This document shows positions 39,087 through 50,094 of a stretch of DNA of 60,000 bases, piece by piece. This stretch comes from Symbiodinium natans (Eukaryota; Sar; Dinophyceae; Suessiales; Symbiodiniaceae). Every line of letters starts with the position of its first letter. Positions within the stretch are counted from its first letter, which is position 1. The translations under genes were made by a program, and so were the position numbers. The notes beneath the pieces were generated by a model. That model had not been told where the DNA came from, did no database searches, and saw only the letters and a program-made list of their open reading frames with translations. The stretch is from assembly GCA_905221605.1 (NCBI GenBank), contig CAJNDS010000311.1:1-60000 (forward strand), read 5' to 3'.

Positions 39087-39304
39087 GAAAGAACTCGGGG
39101 TGTTGGACCTGTTTAGAAGGGGTGCGGGTGGGTGGGGTGGGTTTGACCGTGTTTGAAGGTAAGATGGCTTTGGAGTGAGTTCCTGCCAGAATTGCTTTGG
39201 CAGGCAGCCTGGGCCTTGGAGCTTTAGGTTTGTCCATTGCTCTTCAAAGGGATGAGGTGGCGAGTTTCTGGTCAAGGCACGTCCGAAGGGCGGAGCTGGC
39301 CACG

Positions 39305-39349
<45 letters not shown>

Positions 39350-39739
39350 CAGTAGTAGTAAAACAGCTTCAGGGCTTTGGGGCTGTAGTTCAAGCTTAGT
39401 TCCGTGGGTTATGGCTTAGAGGTTGATCCAGTTTAGATGTTTGGAGATGGATCGGGAGGGCTCGAAGCACACAGCAACCACCCGAGGGGCCACAAGCACA
39501 ACCTCCGCAGTATTGAGACCTCGCCACACAGGAGCCGCTTTACCAAGCGATCCTCCATGGCTCAACCAAGATCCATTGTGAAGTCTAGGGTGCAGGCTTA
39601 GGCTTTAGGTTGCTCAGAAGGCCTCTAGATTCTAGATTGCCTACTCAAACCGCCATCGCTGTACCGGCTGTGGAGTCAAGGTGTGAACTCATATGAGGGT
39701 TTCTGAAAATTAGGGGTGCCATTGTTGGGGGCCCCTTTA
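39087..39739. other. Spacer with inverted array copy and TAG microsatellite
   Basis: 39088-39170 is an inverted copy of the array unit at 26601-26669. 39308-39359 is a TAG/AGT trinucleotide run. The remainder to 39739 shows no gene. Confidence 0.5.
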
Positions 39740-39864
39740 AATGGCATTCACTCGAGAGGCGCATCTTAACTAAGAAAAAGCAAAACCCAACGGCAGAAGG
39801 AACGGGACCGGCACTGCCAGAGGTTCAAGCTCATGCACTGCATGATGACAAGCGTGCCGATGGA

Positions 39865-40653
39865 GTGATGATCCTTACTGCTCCGCACATTCCAAAAGAC
39901 ACTGTCAGATGGAGCGAGCATAAAAAGGGACGAGTCCTCGAAACAGTATTCCAGTGGAAGGGAGCTCGAGTGCATGTGGTGTCAGTCTACCAACATGTAT
40001 GGTCCACCTCAAAAACTGCACAGCAAAACAGAGCAGATAGATCTACCAACCTTGCTGCTCTGTCCCGAGCCATTCGAGGGGTACCGCAGAGAGACACATT
40101 GATAGTGTTGGGAGACTTCAACTCGACCCTCACGCCGAGTCCAGGAGTGGTTGGTCCGTGTACTCCAGGACCTCCCCCACATCGCAAGGCAGAGGACGAA
40201 TTTTTCCAGCGGTTAGTTCAAGGACATGGGTTGGTGGCGTTGAACACCTGGTCTTCAGGGAAAGGATTTACCTTCCAGACGGCAACCACGCAATCGCAAC
40301 TAGACTACATACTAGTCCCTAAAACAATCTCTCGAGGTGAGGCAAAGAAGAGTACGCCACTAGCCCACTTCCAGCTAGGGAAATGGAAAAAGGGAGGCCA
40401 CCTCCCCGTGGCAGCACAAATACGCCCCATGAGGCACTGGCAGCTCCCCCCTCCCCCCCCCCCTCCCCCGCCATACGACAAACATGCACTCGAACGCGCA
40501 GTACGCTATCACCACCCTAAGGCACAAGAAATGAAAGAGTGGGTCGCTGCCCAGCTCCAGCAGCTGGCCTCTCCAGACATGAATTTAGCCAATGAAATCC
40601 TCATACAGGAAGATACTTCCCGCGCGCTCCAAAACCTTCAGCTCCTCCGCTGA
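39865..40653 (+). CDS. Endonuclease (EEP/APE-type) of non-LTR element 1
   Basis: 262 residues. EEP-fold motifs: VVSVYQHVW, VLGDFNSTLTP (Asp/Asn active-site strand), FTFQTATTQSQLDYIL (substrate Asp) and a final GGHLPVAAQ with the catalytic His. It would nick target DNA to prime reverse transcription. The listed start is GTG and the frame stays open upstream to about 39720, so the N-terminus is longer. RT follows at 40736 in another frame after a short piece in a third frame (NAMHRATQRMWSRLTALDEDLG...), so the polyprotein is broken by at least two frame changes. Confidence 0.75.
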   Translation: MMILTAPHIPKDTVRWSEHKKGRVLETVFQWKGARVHVVSVYQHVWSTSKTAQQNRADRSTNLAALSRAIRGVPQRDTLIVLGDFNSTLTPSPGVVGPCTPGPPPHRKAEDEFFQRLVQGHGLVALNTWSSGKGFTFQTATTQSQLDYILVPKTISRGEAKKSTPLAHFQLGKWKKGGHLPVAAQIRPMRHWQLPPPPPPPPPYDKHALERAVRYHHPKAQEMKEWVAAQLQQLASPDMNLANEILIQEDTSRALQNLQLLR

Positions 40654-40735
40654 ATGCCATGCACAGAGCGACTCAAAGAATGTGGTCACGTCTGACTGCG
40701 CTGGATGAAGACCTTGGCATAAGCAGGCAGTATCA

Positions 40736-43627
40736 TTGGCAAAGAAGCAAAGAGTAGCCGACTTCACAAAGGAGGTGGATCACTCAGCCAATACGGGAGA
40801 TTCCTACTTGAGCCACAAAACCCTGAAAGCTCTCCGACCATGGCAACCGCAGCCGAAAACACAGCTGGTGAACCAGGACGGATACTTGATGGCAGCCGAG
40901 GAGGAACTCCTGCTAATGAAAGATCACGCTAAGGCAGTGTTCCAGAGGCATGACAGGTTAGATGTGCTGGTGAATACACTGCCACAGCTGCAGGCTCCAG
41001 CATTGGCCAAGCACATCGGCTCCATACGGCCGCACAAAGCAGTACCCGAAGGTTCAGCTTCGGCAGCAGCGTGGAAACTGTGCTCAGCCTCGACAGGAGA
41101 CGTGCTCCAGCAATACTGCCAGGCACAGAGCCTCAAAGCTGAGCACTGCTCAGTGGATTCATCAGTGACACTTTCAGCACCGCTGAAAGATACTGACCTT
41201 TGCTTTATTCCCAAGCCGAATAAGCCACCAAACAAGCCCACTAACCTTCGCCCACTAGGCATTATACGACCAGATGGCCAAGTGGCAGGAGCATGCAGGG
41301 ATCTGCTAGCTCCCTACACGTCCAGCTACCTCAAGCCAGTGCCTCAGTTTGCCTATCAGCCTAGGAGAGGGCTGTCGGATGCCCTGTCCAGAGTCTCGCA
41401 ACACACGCGCGAAGTCAGGCATGCCTGCGCACAAGCCAGACTCAGCAGACACAGCCAGCATGCAGGCCATGCCAAGCCAGAGCTAGTAGGGGGCATTTGC
41501 TTTGCACTGGACCTTTCTCAAGCATTCGACATGGTGCGACGACAGGACCTCATGGACACCCTGCAGGAGGCCAACGTCCCAATCGCGGTGCAGAACTTAG
41601 TAGCGTCTCTGCACACAGACAGTCGCTATAAAGTCAGATCACAGCAACGGACATGTGAAGTAGAATCGACTACAGGAATAAAACAAGGATGCAAGCTCGC
41701 CCCCACTCTCTTCTCGATGCTCACAGGCAAGCTCTTTAAGGAACTATCGACAGTTGAGGGCAAAGAAAGGATGCAGCAATCTCTCACAGGCTATGCAGAT
41801 GACATGACGATCCATCACAACATCAGTAATTGGGAAGACCTGCTAAAGGCTCACCAAATGATAGCAGAGTTGCTCCGCATTGTTCGAAAGTACGGCTTTA
41901 AGGTGAACCCAGAGAAGTGCCACTTGATGGTAAAACTCTTAGGTACTGCCTCCTCCAGAGCACACAAACTCTTCAGCCGAGTCCACAAGGATGCACAAGG
42001 CAACAAGCATCGGTTATGGAGAATAGGTAGCACGAAAGCCCAGGAGTCATTCCCACAATCTAACTCTTTTAAGTACCTGGGTGCGTACGTCTCTTACGGC
42101 AATCAGGAAAAACTGAGCCTCGCACATCGCCTGCAAGAAGGCAACGCCAAACTTCAACAAGTTCGCAGATATGTTCACAACAGGAGACACTCGGGGCCAA
42201 AGAGCAGACTCAAGATTTGGTTTTCCACAGTCTGGGCCACTGTCTCAGCAGGTCTCGTAGACATAGGCCTTACGGCAGACACTGCTAAACAGCTGCGAGG
42301 ATGGTTTGCCAGAAAAATTAGGGCAGTCCTGAACAGACCGGTACATCTCACAGGAACATCCACAGAGCGCCTATACGAGGAGTTCTCGCTCAAAGACCCC
42401 GTGCAGATCCTGCGAGACAGACAAGCGAACCGAGTCACATCCCTACAAGGACGGATTTGGCAGGCAGGGCAATCCCAGTCTGCACTGCGGAAGGAAGCGA
42501 CTGAGTCACTGACTCACAAAGACACGTTGTCCCCGGATTCAGACGTGTCATTAACAGCCCAGGCACTTCAGTATGCTGAAACGGTGCTGCATGAATATGA
42601 TGCACTGCTGACTGCGTCGCATGCAACGGCAGAAGAACCGACTCACAAATGCCGGTTATGCTCCTTCAGCTCTAACTCAGAGCAAGGCCTAAAGATACAC
42701 GAGGTCAAAAAGCACCGAGAGCAGCTAGACAGATATGTGCCCAAATCATTCCTACCAGAACACTCCAAAAACGGCCTCCCAACCTGTGCAGCGTGCTCAA
42801 AAGAATTTGCACTGTGGAAAGGCCTTAAAGACCATCTACTATCAGGGGCCTGCCCCAATCCAGACGCCCTGCGAGAACTGGACGCCCGAACCTTTGAACT
42901 CCAAACCCAACAAGGCGCAACAGAGGTGATGCATGCCTGGTCTAAGGCATACCTAGAGAGCACGAAGGACACACATACGGTCACTCAGCTCGCCAGGCAA
43001 CATGACTCCAGGCACTTCGTGCAACACTGCGTGATCTGCGGTTTCTGGACTCCTGATCATACCAAGGTGAAGTCCCACATTCACCAGGAGCACCGAAAGG
43101 CTTGGGACGCCCTGCACGCCGACACAGCTGTGAAATGCCGGAAACTCGGGGCCGAAATCTTTAAGGGCAGCTCCTGCCCATACTGCAGGAAGCCAGTCAC
43201 TGACAGGCGCAAACACCCAGAACAATGCGGCGTGCTTTTTCAGATCATCCTGGGCGATTCTTTCCTCCATCAACACAGAACAACGACAGGACCGATCCAA
43301 GCCTTCTTCACCAATGCTGCATCACGCCCTAAATCAGAGCAGAAACAACACCAGCAGCAGAGCACAACCCCGTCTACACCTAAGAAGCCAACAGGGCAGC
43401 TCCAAACCCCTCTCTCCTTCTCATCTAACCGACCTGAATCGTCACAACCAGTGAGCGGCTCTTCTTTCTCTCATGCCCATTCAATGTCCTCAACTTCCTC
43501 TTTCTCCCCCTCCTCCCCTCCTGCCGCTCTCTCAGTCCTTGCACGGCTCCAGCTGAAGAATACCTCTAACTACTGCTATATGAACGCCACAATTTTATCG
43601 CTGCTGTCGACCTCTATTACCCAATAG
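40736..43627 (+). pseudogene. RT, zinc fingers and start of a USP-like domain, non-LTR element 1
   Basis: 963 residues. RT motifs: LRPLGIIRPDG, CFALDLSQAFDMVRR (A), GIKQGCKLAPTLFSML (B), LTGYADDMTIH (C). The C-terminal third has several C2H2-type fingers (CRLCSFSSNSEQGLKIHEVKKH, CAACSKEFALWKGLKDHL, CVICGFWTPDHTKVKSHIHQEH) and a CPYCRKPV-x..-H-x-EQC knuckle. After a Ser/Pro-rich linker comes LKNTSNYCYMNATILSLL, the Cys box of ubiquitin-specific proteases. The ORF is then cut by the MITE at 43620. Marked pseudogene because upstream and downstream parts are in other frames. Confidence 0.7.
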
Positions 43628-44258
43628 ACCATCTAAGCCAGAAAATTTCCAAAAAGTTAATATGGCAAATTTTGCCTTCGGACATTTTAACTTTTAACTT
43701 TGAAGTTAACCGGCGGGTGTAGAAAATAGTTAATTTGAACGTTGTCAAATTAACTTTTCGAAGTTAAAATTTGCCATCTAAGCTACTTTGACCGGCAAAC
43801 TGCGAGAGGAAGTTTGGTGGAAATTTCCCCTAAACTGCTCTTGGCAAAGTCCGAAACTGCTACCAAACTGCTTCACAGTTTGTTTCTGTTTCTGGAGAGC
43901 GAAATCCAAAACTGCCACCAAACTGCTCTTAGTTTTTGTGATAAACACACACAAACACACACATAGGTGTAGCAGTTTTGTTTTTTGGAGCCACAAATCC
44001 GAAGCAGTTTTGAAGCAGTTTGAGTAGCAGTTTCATTTTCCTCACTTTAACTTCGAAGGCAAAATTTGACTATGAAGTCAACTCTGCTTTTGACTTTGCG
44101 ACGCCCCCATTTTAACTTCAAAGTTAACTTGGGAATTTTGCCTTTTAGCTTCGAAGTTAAAAACCGAAGTCAAAACGCAAACTATCTTTTTTTTAAAAAT
44201 ATATATATTTTTATAAAATAGAGATACACAACTTTTCTGGCTTAGATGGTCTATTGGG
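43620..44258. mobile_element. 639-bp MITE with TA target duplication
   Basis: Perfect 26-bp terminal inverted repeats (CCCAATAGACCATCTAAGCC... and its complement at 44233-44258) flanked by TA on both sides (43618-43619, 44259-44260), the Tc1/mariner target. The interior is AT-rich with many TTAACTTCGAAGTTAA-type palindromes and no ORF of note. Removing the element and one TA rejoins the USP frame exactly (SI/IDPNLRSL). Confidence 0.85.
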
Positions 44259-44260
44259 TA

Positions 44261-44839
44261 TTGATCCGAACCTGCGCTCCCTTCAAGCTCTTCACACCCT
44301 GCTGAGAGGCCCGGAAGGTACTAGGTCCTTCCACCCTCAATGTAGTAAACTCATTCCAGCTCAGGAATTTGCTGCCACGATGGCGCTTCGATGGCACACA
44401 ACAGGACTCAGCGGAGTTCCTACAGTGCTTACTCACAGCAGCCTCGGACATCCCTCTCACACGCAGATGGGCAACAGTAGACCCAGCAACGGGAAGGCTG
44501 GCTGATGAGGGAGGCCCCATTGTCATGCTGCTACAACATTCAACTAGCAGCACGCTGCAATCCTTGATAGATGCCTGGTCAGTAACCCCTCCTGACTCCG
44601 CACTGATGGGGCAGCAGACGCACGCCATCCTTGCAGTAGCCAGATTCACAGGGGCAGGTAAGAACCATCACCCAGTCACGGCTATTAATGGAGATCTCAC
44701 AATCCCAGTGTTACAGGGCGGAGCTATCAGCAGAGAGCATGCTTTTGTTCAGTCCTGTATTTTGACCCTCCCCACACAGCGGCCACTACCGCACTATATG
44801 GAGGTCATCGCCCACCTCGCCCTGGCAGTCGACCGATGA
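44261..44839 (+). pseudogene. USP-like domain, second part
   Basis: Continues the Cys-box segment after the MITE: IDPNLRSLQALHTLLRGPEG, then one frame change near 44369, then RWRFDGTQQDSAEFLQCLLTAASD. The QQD-x-x-EFL-x-x-LL motif is the second hallmark of the ubiquitin-specific protease fold. The His box is not recognised before the stop, so the domain may be truncated. A deubiquitinase could protect retroelement proteins from degradation; this is inference. Confidence 0.55.
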
Positions 44840-45164
44840 CCAGCGCAGCTTTTAGCGAGCTACGGAATCAGACCAACGGCAAGTCAGACACGGATCTTAC
44901 CTCTTCTTTCTCACCTTTCGAGCGGAAGTGCCTGCAATAGTAACGCTTTAGTGGCCGAATAGCACCAACAGAAGTGAGGAGTCGTAAGAATTCCCCACCT
45001 CTCTTTTAGAGTCGTAAGAGTCGTAAGCACTCTTTGCTAGAGCCGTAAGCGCTCCCAACCACTGGAGCGTTGCAGCAGCCTCGGCTTTGCACTGCAGCCA
45101 GAGCCTCTCAAACAACGAGAACAACAGACGTAGCTAGAACACAGAGAGCCCAGAGAGCGTCAGC
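44840..45164. other. Spacer with GTCGTAAG words
   Basis: Four AGTCGTAAG / GCCGTAAG words between 44980 and 45050. No gene. Confidence 0.4.
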
Positions 45165-45809
45165 ATGCTTAGTCAAGACCGTCGGGATGAGCGACAAGCT
45201 GAGAAGCGAGCACGGACATTTGGGGCGGAACAGCTACCTCGCACAGATGAAGGAGGAGAAATCCATCCACTCTCACCGACGGATCTCACCCGAGGCTTCC
45301 TGATTCATGAGGATCAGATAAGCAGACTGATGCACCAAAGCACGCTGGTGATCAAGATGACAGCCTCAGCGCCACTAGCGTCTAAGCTACTCGAAGCAAC
45401 AGCGCAGTGGAGGCGAGAGCATACCCGAGGCAGGCCACATCCCAAGGGGCCAATTTATGTGGCAGTGGCCCACCAACTACTGTCAGAACTGCAGGAGTCA
45501 CAGATGCCAAACGGTGTCAACCAGAATGCCTGGTCTACATTTATGGATGTCCTCTCTGACCTGACCAAGAAGGCACCACCGAACCCCATTCTCGAACAAG
45601 AGCTGGTGCACTGCTCAGCTAGGCTGACAGCAAGACGAACAGATGTTCTGATAGAATTTCAGCCCCACCTCATGGGCACGCTGCAGAAGCATGCCAACAT
45701 CTACGTGAGCGCCATGCAGCTTCAAGGCGGCGAACTCCTCGGCAGGCGACCGCCCGGGACTCTCTCGCGGAAGGCCAGAGGCTTGCCGATCACGTCTGAG
45801 CAAGGATAA
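45165..45809 (+). CDS. Unknown 214-residue ORF
   Basis: Not recognised. Starts with a basic, charged helix (SQDRRDERQAEKRARTFG), then PTDLTRGFLIHEDQISRLM and a mostly helical body (VAVAHQLLSELQE, TFMDVLSDLTKKAPPNPILEQELVHC). First of a series of plus-strand ORFs downstream of non-LTR element 1. Its even amino-acid composition supports real coding, but no partner or function can be named. 45810-46310 after it holds two 15-bp CACTG palindromes and no gene. Confidence 0.4.
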   Translation: MLSQDRRDERQAEKRARTFGAEQLPRTDEGGEIHPLSPTDLTRGFLIHEDQISRLMHQSTLVIKMTASAPLASKLLEATAQWRREHTRGRPHPKGPIYVAVAHQLLSELQESQMPNGVNQNAWSTFMDVLSDLTKKAPPNPILEQELVHCSARLTARRTDVLIEFQPHLMGTLQKHANIYVSAMQLQGGELLGRRPPGTLSRKARGLPITSEQG

Positions 45810-46310
45810 GCCACCCAAACACAGAAGATCCAGCACCCTCTCAGTCTGACACTGTCAGAGCTACCATGGGACACTGTCTCAGCACGCTGCTTATTGCTCT
45901 GCTTATTGCTCAGCTAAGGCTCCGACAAGGCCAATGCTTCTGGCACTGCCAGAGACTGGCAGCCATTTTTTCAGCCCTTCTTTCCACTTTTAACTCCTTC
46001 AACAGACCTACTGCAATAGCGCGGACATCACAAAATCTCTCTGAGTGTGCATTTTGGGCGTCTTTTTGGGATGCTGGCAATACAGACCCTGCTTCATGTG
46101 CAGAATGGTTATCGCAGTTAAGGGCCACGCCCCATTCCTTGTGTTCGCCACCGGAAATGACAGTGTGGATGCAGCCACTTCTCTCCCCGTCCTTTCTCCT
46201 CTTCTCCTTCTTCCTCTCCGCTTCTTTGAACAGACTCTAGCTGCCCGAGCATAAGGCTCAAACTGCTGCTTGGCCCAGCCCAGTATACCCTGCCTACGCT
46301 ACAACGTGTC

Positions 46311-46595
46311 ATGCCCTTCATTGTGGACGACACCCAATTCCCTCCAGAAAAGTACGAGTACTACTTGCGCCTCTTTCATCAGAACGTTGCAGCTCACAAA
46401 CGAGAAGCTGAGCAAGCAGCTACGCAAGCCACTTCCAGCCTGGAAAGCGTCGACGACAAGCAATCCAGCTCCACAAAGACCAAGTCGACATCGGACGCCA
46501 CTGGCCCCCAGCTGACACGCCCGACACGGAAGCCGCCTTCTCCTCCGAAAGCGCGGTCCAAGAAGCAGCCGACAACGGAGTGGCGACCGAAATAA
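46311..46595 (+). CDS. Unknown small basic ORF
   Basis: 94 residues: a short folded-looking start (FIVDDTQFPPEKYEYYLRLFHQN) followed by a Ser/Thr/Lys/Pro-rich tail ending KARSKKQPTTEWRPK. Possibly a nucleic-acid-binding accessory protein or a fragment. Two CACTG palindromes follow its stop (46617-46627, 46638-46650). Confidence 0.3.
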   Translation: MPFIVDDTQFPPEKYEYYLRLFHQNVAAHKREAEQAATQATSSLESVDDKQSSSTKTKSTSDATGPQLTRPTRKPPSPPKARSKKQPTTEWRPK

Positions 46596-46922
46596 GCTAT
46601 TGACAAGTGAGAGTCGCGGCACTGCCGAGCTCGCTTACACACACTGTGTGAGGCACCGGAGCGTTCCTCTTTAATTTGGCCCACGCAGCAAGGCCGAGGC
46701 AACTGATTTCTAAGCCTGGCACACTTCGAAGAAAACGAGTCAAAAAGGGAGCGAGAGAACACTGACCCATGAGCTTAGTGAGACATTCGATGCCATTCAC
46801 CTCTGCCTCCAGCCTCTCTTTCTCTCTCTTCTCCCTTCCTTCATCTCTCCCGTGCTTACTGTGGCAGATCATGTTCATCAAAAGTCCGGGCACAGCGGCA
46901 GGAACATTTCCCTTCAACTCTT

Positions 46923-48317
46923 TTGCAGCCAGCAATGGCCATGGCGGGAGCTGATCAACGCAGCAAGCAATTCCAGCTGCATGAGGAAATGCTGGGCAGG
47001 ATCACTGCCCTACACAAAAGCTCTATCGCCAGGGCACTCACGGAACCTATGGGCCAGCAAATTGGCCATGGCAACAGTGCGTACGTGACCACGCTGGCCT
47101 ACCCGACCCCGGAAGGACATCGACTGGTCGTCAAGCATGCAAAACAGACTCGGGAGGCCGAGATGCAAAAAGAAATTCACCGCCTACGGCGTCTCCCGAC
47201 GATCCCCCTCTTTCAGACCATCCTGCACACTGAGGTCGGCGCTGCGGTCATGCTCACACTGTGCACAGTCGAGGAAGGCATCAAGCAGCACCTCTACCGG
47301 AAAAAAGCCCGAGCAGGATCGACAACCACTTTGCAGACAATCCCCAGCACTGCTGAGGGGGACAAGGATGAGGCACTAGGACACTGTCCTCCTGCCCGAA
47401 TCCCCTTCTCAGCATGGAATGAAGACGGCACTCCAGCATACCCGTCAAACCCACTCCAGGCGGAGGAGCAGCAATGGTACGACAAAATGGACCAGAGGCA
47501 CATGAAAGAGCTCTTCGACACCATTGCTGAGGACATGCAGTGCGCCCTCTCAGTGCTCCACCAGCACGGCATCATCCATGCAGACATCATCCACCTGGGC
47601 AACATCATGTCGTCGCAAACAATAAGCCAAACCAGCCCACAGTGGGTCCTCATTGACTTGGGCGACAATGCGGCAGAGGCCATCTACTCAATACAGGAAG
47701 GGTATGGGGCGCAAGTCAGAGGAGGAGACCTTCACCGGCCGCCAAGGGTGGACAAGTCGCAATACCACACGGGTAACGGCGACCTCTACCGCCTCTCGCT
47801 GACGCTCAGCAAGCAGATCCTCCCACTTCTCCTCCACTACACCACAGGTCAAGTGGCCACCATGGGAGACGACATCCCAACGGGAGTGATCTCCAGCGAA
47901 ATTGCTGATGACATGCGACGGTGGGTTACCCAGGCAAAGGCGGAGACACCCCCGGCACACCCCACCTCCATGTGGCCATCGGGATCCTGGCTGAAAAGCG
48001 CTAAGAATCTCATGCTGGTCCTCAAGGTCAGCCTGTGGGACAAGGACGGCAACCGGGTCACCTCAACGCTTACGATCCAACCCCCCATGACAGACGCTGA
48101 ACGTACTCCCCAGGAGTGCCTCAGAAGCAATTTCTACGGCAATGCCAACGGCAGGATGGTAGAGGAGGCTCAGTCTTCCAAGAACAAGGGCACGGGCAGC
48201 TGGGAGCGCACGGCTATTTCCGCCAGGTGGACCCTCATGTGTGACCTGAAGACTACCGGCAAGTCCTACCAAGGTCAACCAGACAGTCTACCCGAACAAA
48301 ATGTACGGGAACAGTAA
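46923..48317 (+). CDS. Protein-kinase-like ORF
   Basis: 464 residues with the order of kinase-fold landmarks. A Gly-rich-loop-like IGHGNSAYV lies at 47-55 and a VVK lysine at 69-71. The catalytic-loop-like LHQHGIIHADIIHLGNIM has His219-Ala-Asp221 and Asn227. VLIDLGD (Asp245) stands for DFG. The spacing is normal. The usual HRD-x-K is HAD-x-x, so it may be an atypical or small-molecule (APH-like) kinase, or inactive. The C-terminal 150 residues are unassigned. Contains two coding CACTG palindromes (47345, 47378). Internal ATGs at codons 5 and 7 are alternative starts. Cargo of a mobile element or a host gene: undecided. Confidence 0.5.
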   Translation: MQPAMAMAGADQRSKQFQLHEEMLGRITALHKSSIARALTEPMGQQIGHGNSAYVTTLAYPTPEGHRLVVKHAKQTREAEMQKEIHRLRRLPTIPLFQTILHTEVGAAVMLTLCTVEEGIKQHLYRKKARAGSTTTLQTIPSTAEGDKDEALGHCPPARIPFSAWNEDGTPAYPSNPLQAEEQQWYDKMDQRHMKELFDTIAEDMQCALSVLHQHGIIHADIIHLGNIMSSQTISQTSPQWVLIDLGDNAAEAIYSIQEGYGAQVRGGDLHRPPRVDKSQYHTGNGDLYRLSLTLSKQILPLLLHYTTGQVATMGDDIPTGVISSEIADDMRRWVTQAKAETPPAHPTSMWPSGSWLKSAKNLMLVLKVSLWDKDGNRVTSTLTIQPPMTDAERTPQECLRSNFYGNANGRMVEEAQSSKNKGTGSWERTAISARWTLMCDLKTTGKSYQGQPDSLPEQNVREQ

Positions 48318-48693
48318 CGGCCGCCTTGTGATGGAATCGGGCCCACCACATGCAACGACGGCCAGGCCGGTGCCCTCCAATACAGGAGGACAGAAGAGGG
48401 TTAGAGACGCTCCAGCCCAATTCGACTACGAGCACTTGTTGATGTCGAGAGGACAAGGCATCTGGGCTGACCCTCCTCCTCCACCGGCGGACACGAGCGC
48501 AAGCTCACCTCCAGCGCCAGGCACGCCAGAACTCGATCTTCCACCTCTTCCACCACTTTCGACGCACACCGGCTCCACGATGATGAGCAACGCCGACATG
48601 GTCATCCTCAGCACCTGGCTGGCGGCGCTGCCACCTGAACGGCGTCGCATTCTACAATGGGCGGTGTTCGCCTACTCGCAGGTGTCGCGCTGA
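48301..48693 (+). CDS. Unknown Pro-rich ORF
   Basis: 130 residues overlapping the end of the kinase-like ORF by 17 bp in another frame. Low complexity in the middle (PPPPPADTSASSPPAPGTPELDLPPLPPL), ending in a short helix (DMVILSTWLAALPPERRRILQWAVFAYSQ). No domain. The 485 bp that follow (48694-49179) contain three CACTG palindromes in 60 bp and no gene. Confidence 0.3.
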   Translation: MYGNSNGRLVMESGPPHATTARPVPSNTGGQKRVRDAPAQFDYEHLLMSRGQGIWADPPPPPADTSASSPPAPGTPELDLPPLPPLSTHTGSTMMSNADMVILSTWLAALPPERRRILQWAVFAYSQVSR

Positions 48694-49179
48694 ACAGCTC
48701 CCAAATTCGGTCGCGATGGAAAGGGCAAGCACTGCTTGGTCGTTCACGGGACACTGTCCAGACCAAAGTACAGACTGCACTGCAGCCGTACATCAAGTAC
48801 TTGCACAGACCAGAAAGCTAACCTATCAAGCCGCTGACACAGCTCACGAATCTCACCTTTCACTTCTTCCCGTATGAGCATTCATTCCTGCCAACCACGG
48901 CAGCACCGGAAGCTTAAACTTTCAAGGATGCGTAAAAATAATCCTCACAGCCGCTGAGCCACAACTGACCAGCTGCCCAGCTCTTCCCTCTGCAGGGCCA
49001 CAAGCTTGCCGAGGACAGCCTGCGTGGAGTACATCACAGCCCTCCAGCTCAAACCATTTACGACTAGCTCTCATCTCATCAAAGTAACTCTTTGCAACTT
49101 ATTCACGTAGGGGCACTGCATCTCCCAAAGGAGCGCTCCGGACTGAGTCAGACTGAGACAGAGCCTCTCCCGTCCAGCA

Positions 49180-50094
49180 ATGGCAGCAGCGCCAAGGGCC
49201 CCGTCTCCTACGCCAGTGCTGTGTTTGGTGGACAGCACCTTTCAGCACCTCCTCTACAACAACGAGACCCAGTTGCACCAGAGCTATGGCGTGAGGACCC
49301 TTGCTTCGGGCTACGCTGTCATATGTCCGGGGGCCACGCTGACCTCGCGCTACACAGGGCAAGGCAAGACCTGCCCCAGCATCTTGGAAGCCCTGGTGAC
49401 AGCGGCAGGCCAGACCTTGGTAAAATCGGCATATCCTGACGGATCCATCCGACTTCCCAAGGCCTTCATGATGTCGGAGGGGGACAACAAAGCAGCCTGT
49501 GAGGGACTGGCGACCTTCCTGAACAAGCACCAAAACCATCGGATCAACATAGGCCTGATACCGATCGAAAGATCCCTCCGACCGGAAAAGCAGGTGAACT
49601 ACGACTGGATTGGGCAGTATCGCACAGAATTCCAGCTGCGCTCCCACGAGGTCCCGTTCCACATCATGGATCTCGACAACGAAAACTTGCAGCTCTACAC
49701 CACCAAATCAGTGCACTTTCGGCCGGAAATAGCGCGAGAGGCAATCTGCCAGGTGGTGGCAGCGGCCCTCCAAGCTATGGATGCGAAGACGACCCCCCAA
49801 CCAGGAGCACGCCCCAGCATCCACGTCCTGCTATGCTGCTCCTGGAATACCGTGAAGAACACAGTGCACAAGGAAATGCTGGCCACCCGTGCACTGACTC
49901 GGGCAGACACTCTCAGTGCACTGCTTGCTGAGGCGGCCCAACATGCAGGAGAAAGCGCCGCGATAGTATATGCGCTAGGCGGCCACTACCTGACAGCTCA
50001 ACCTCCTCTTCGAGTCTTCCAGACCTACGTGACAACCTGGTCCTCACGAGATGATGGAGGAATGCTTCCCAAACATCCCGAGGGAATTCTTTGA
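49180..50094 (+). CDS. SGNH-hydrolase-like ORF
   Basis: 304 residues. VLCLVDSTFQHL near the start resembles block I of SGNH/GDSL hydrolases, with Ser after Asp. CPGATLTSRYTG fits block II. After IGLIPIERSLRPEKQVNY, a segment VPFHIMDLDNENLQLYTTKSVHFRPEIARE fits block V with its His. Esterase domains of this fold are known in CR1-like non-LTR elements. The catalytic triad is inferred, not proven. The 3' end overlaps the next ORF by 44 bp in the +1 frame, which may be a frameshift between two halves of one protein. Confidence 0.4.
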   Translation: MAAAPRAPSPTPVLCLVDSTFQHLLYNNETQLHQSYGVRTLASGYAVICPGATLTSRYTGQGKTCPSILEALVTAAGQTLVKSAYPDGSIRLPKAFMMSEGDNKAACEGLATFLNKHQNHRINIGLIPIERSLRPEKQVNYDWIGQYRTEFQLRSHEVPFHIMDLDNENLQLYTTKSVHFRPEIAREAICQVVAAALQAMDAKTTPQPGARPSIHVLLCCSWNTVKNTVHKEMLATRALTRADTLSALLAEAAQHAGESAAIVYALGGHYLTAQPPLRVFQTYVTTWSSRDDGGMLPKHPEGIL

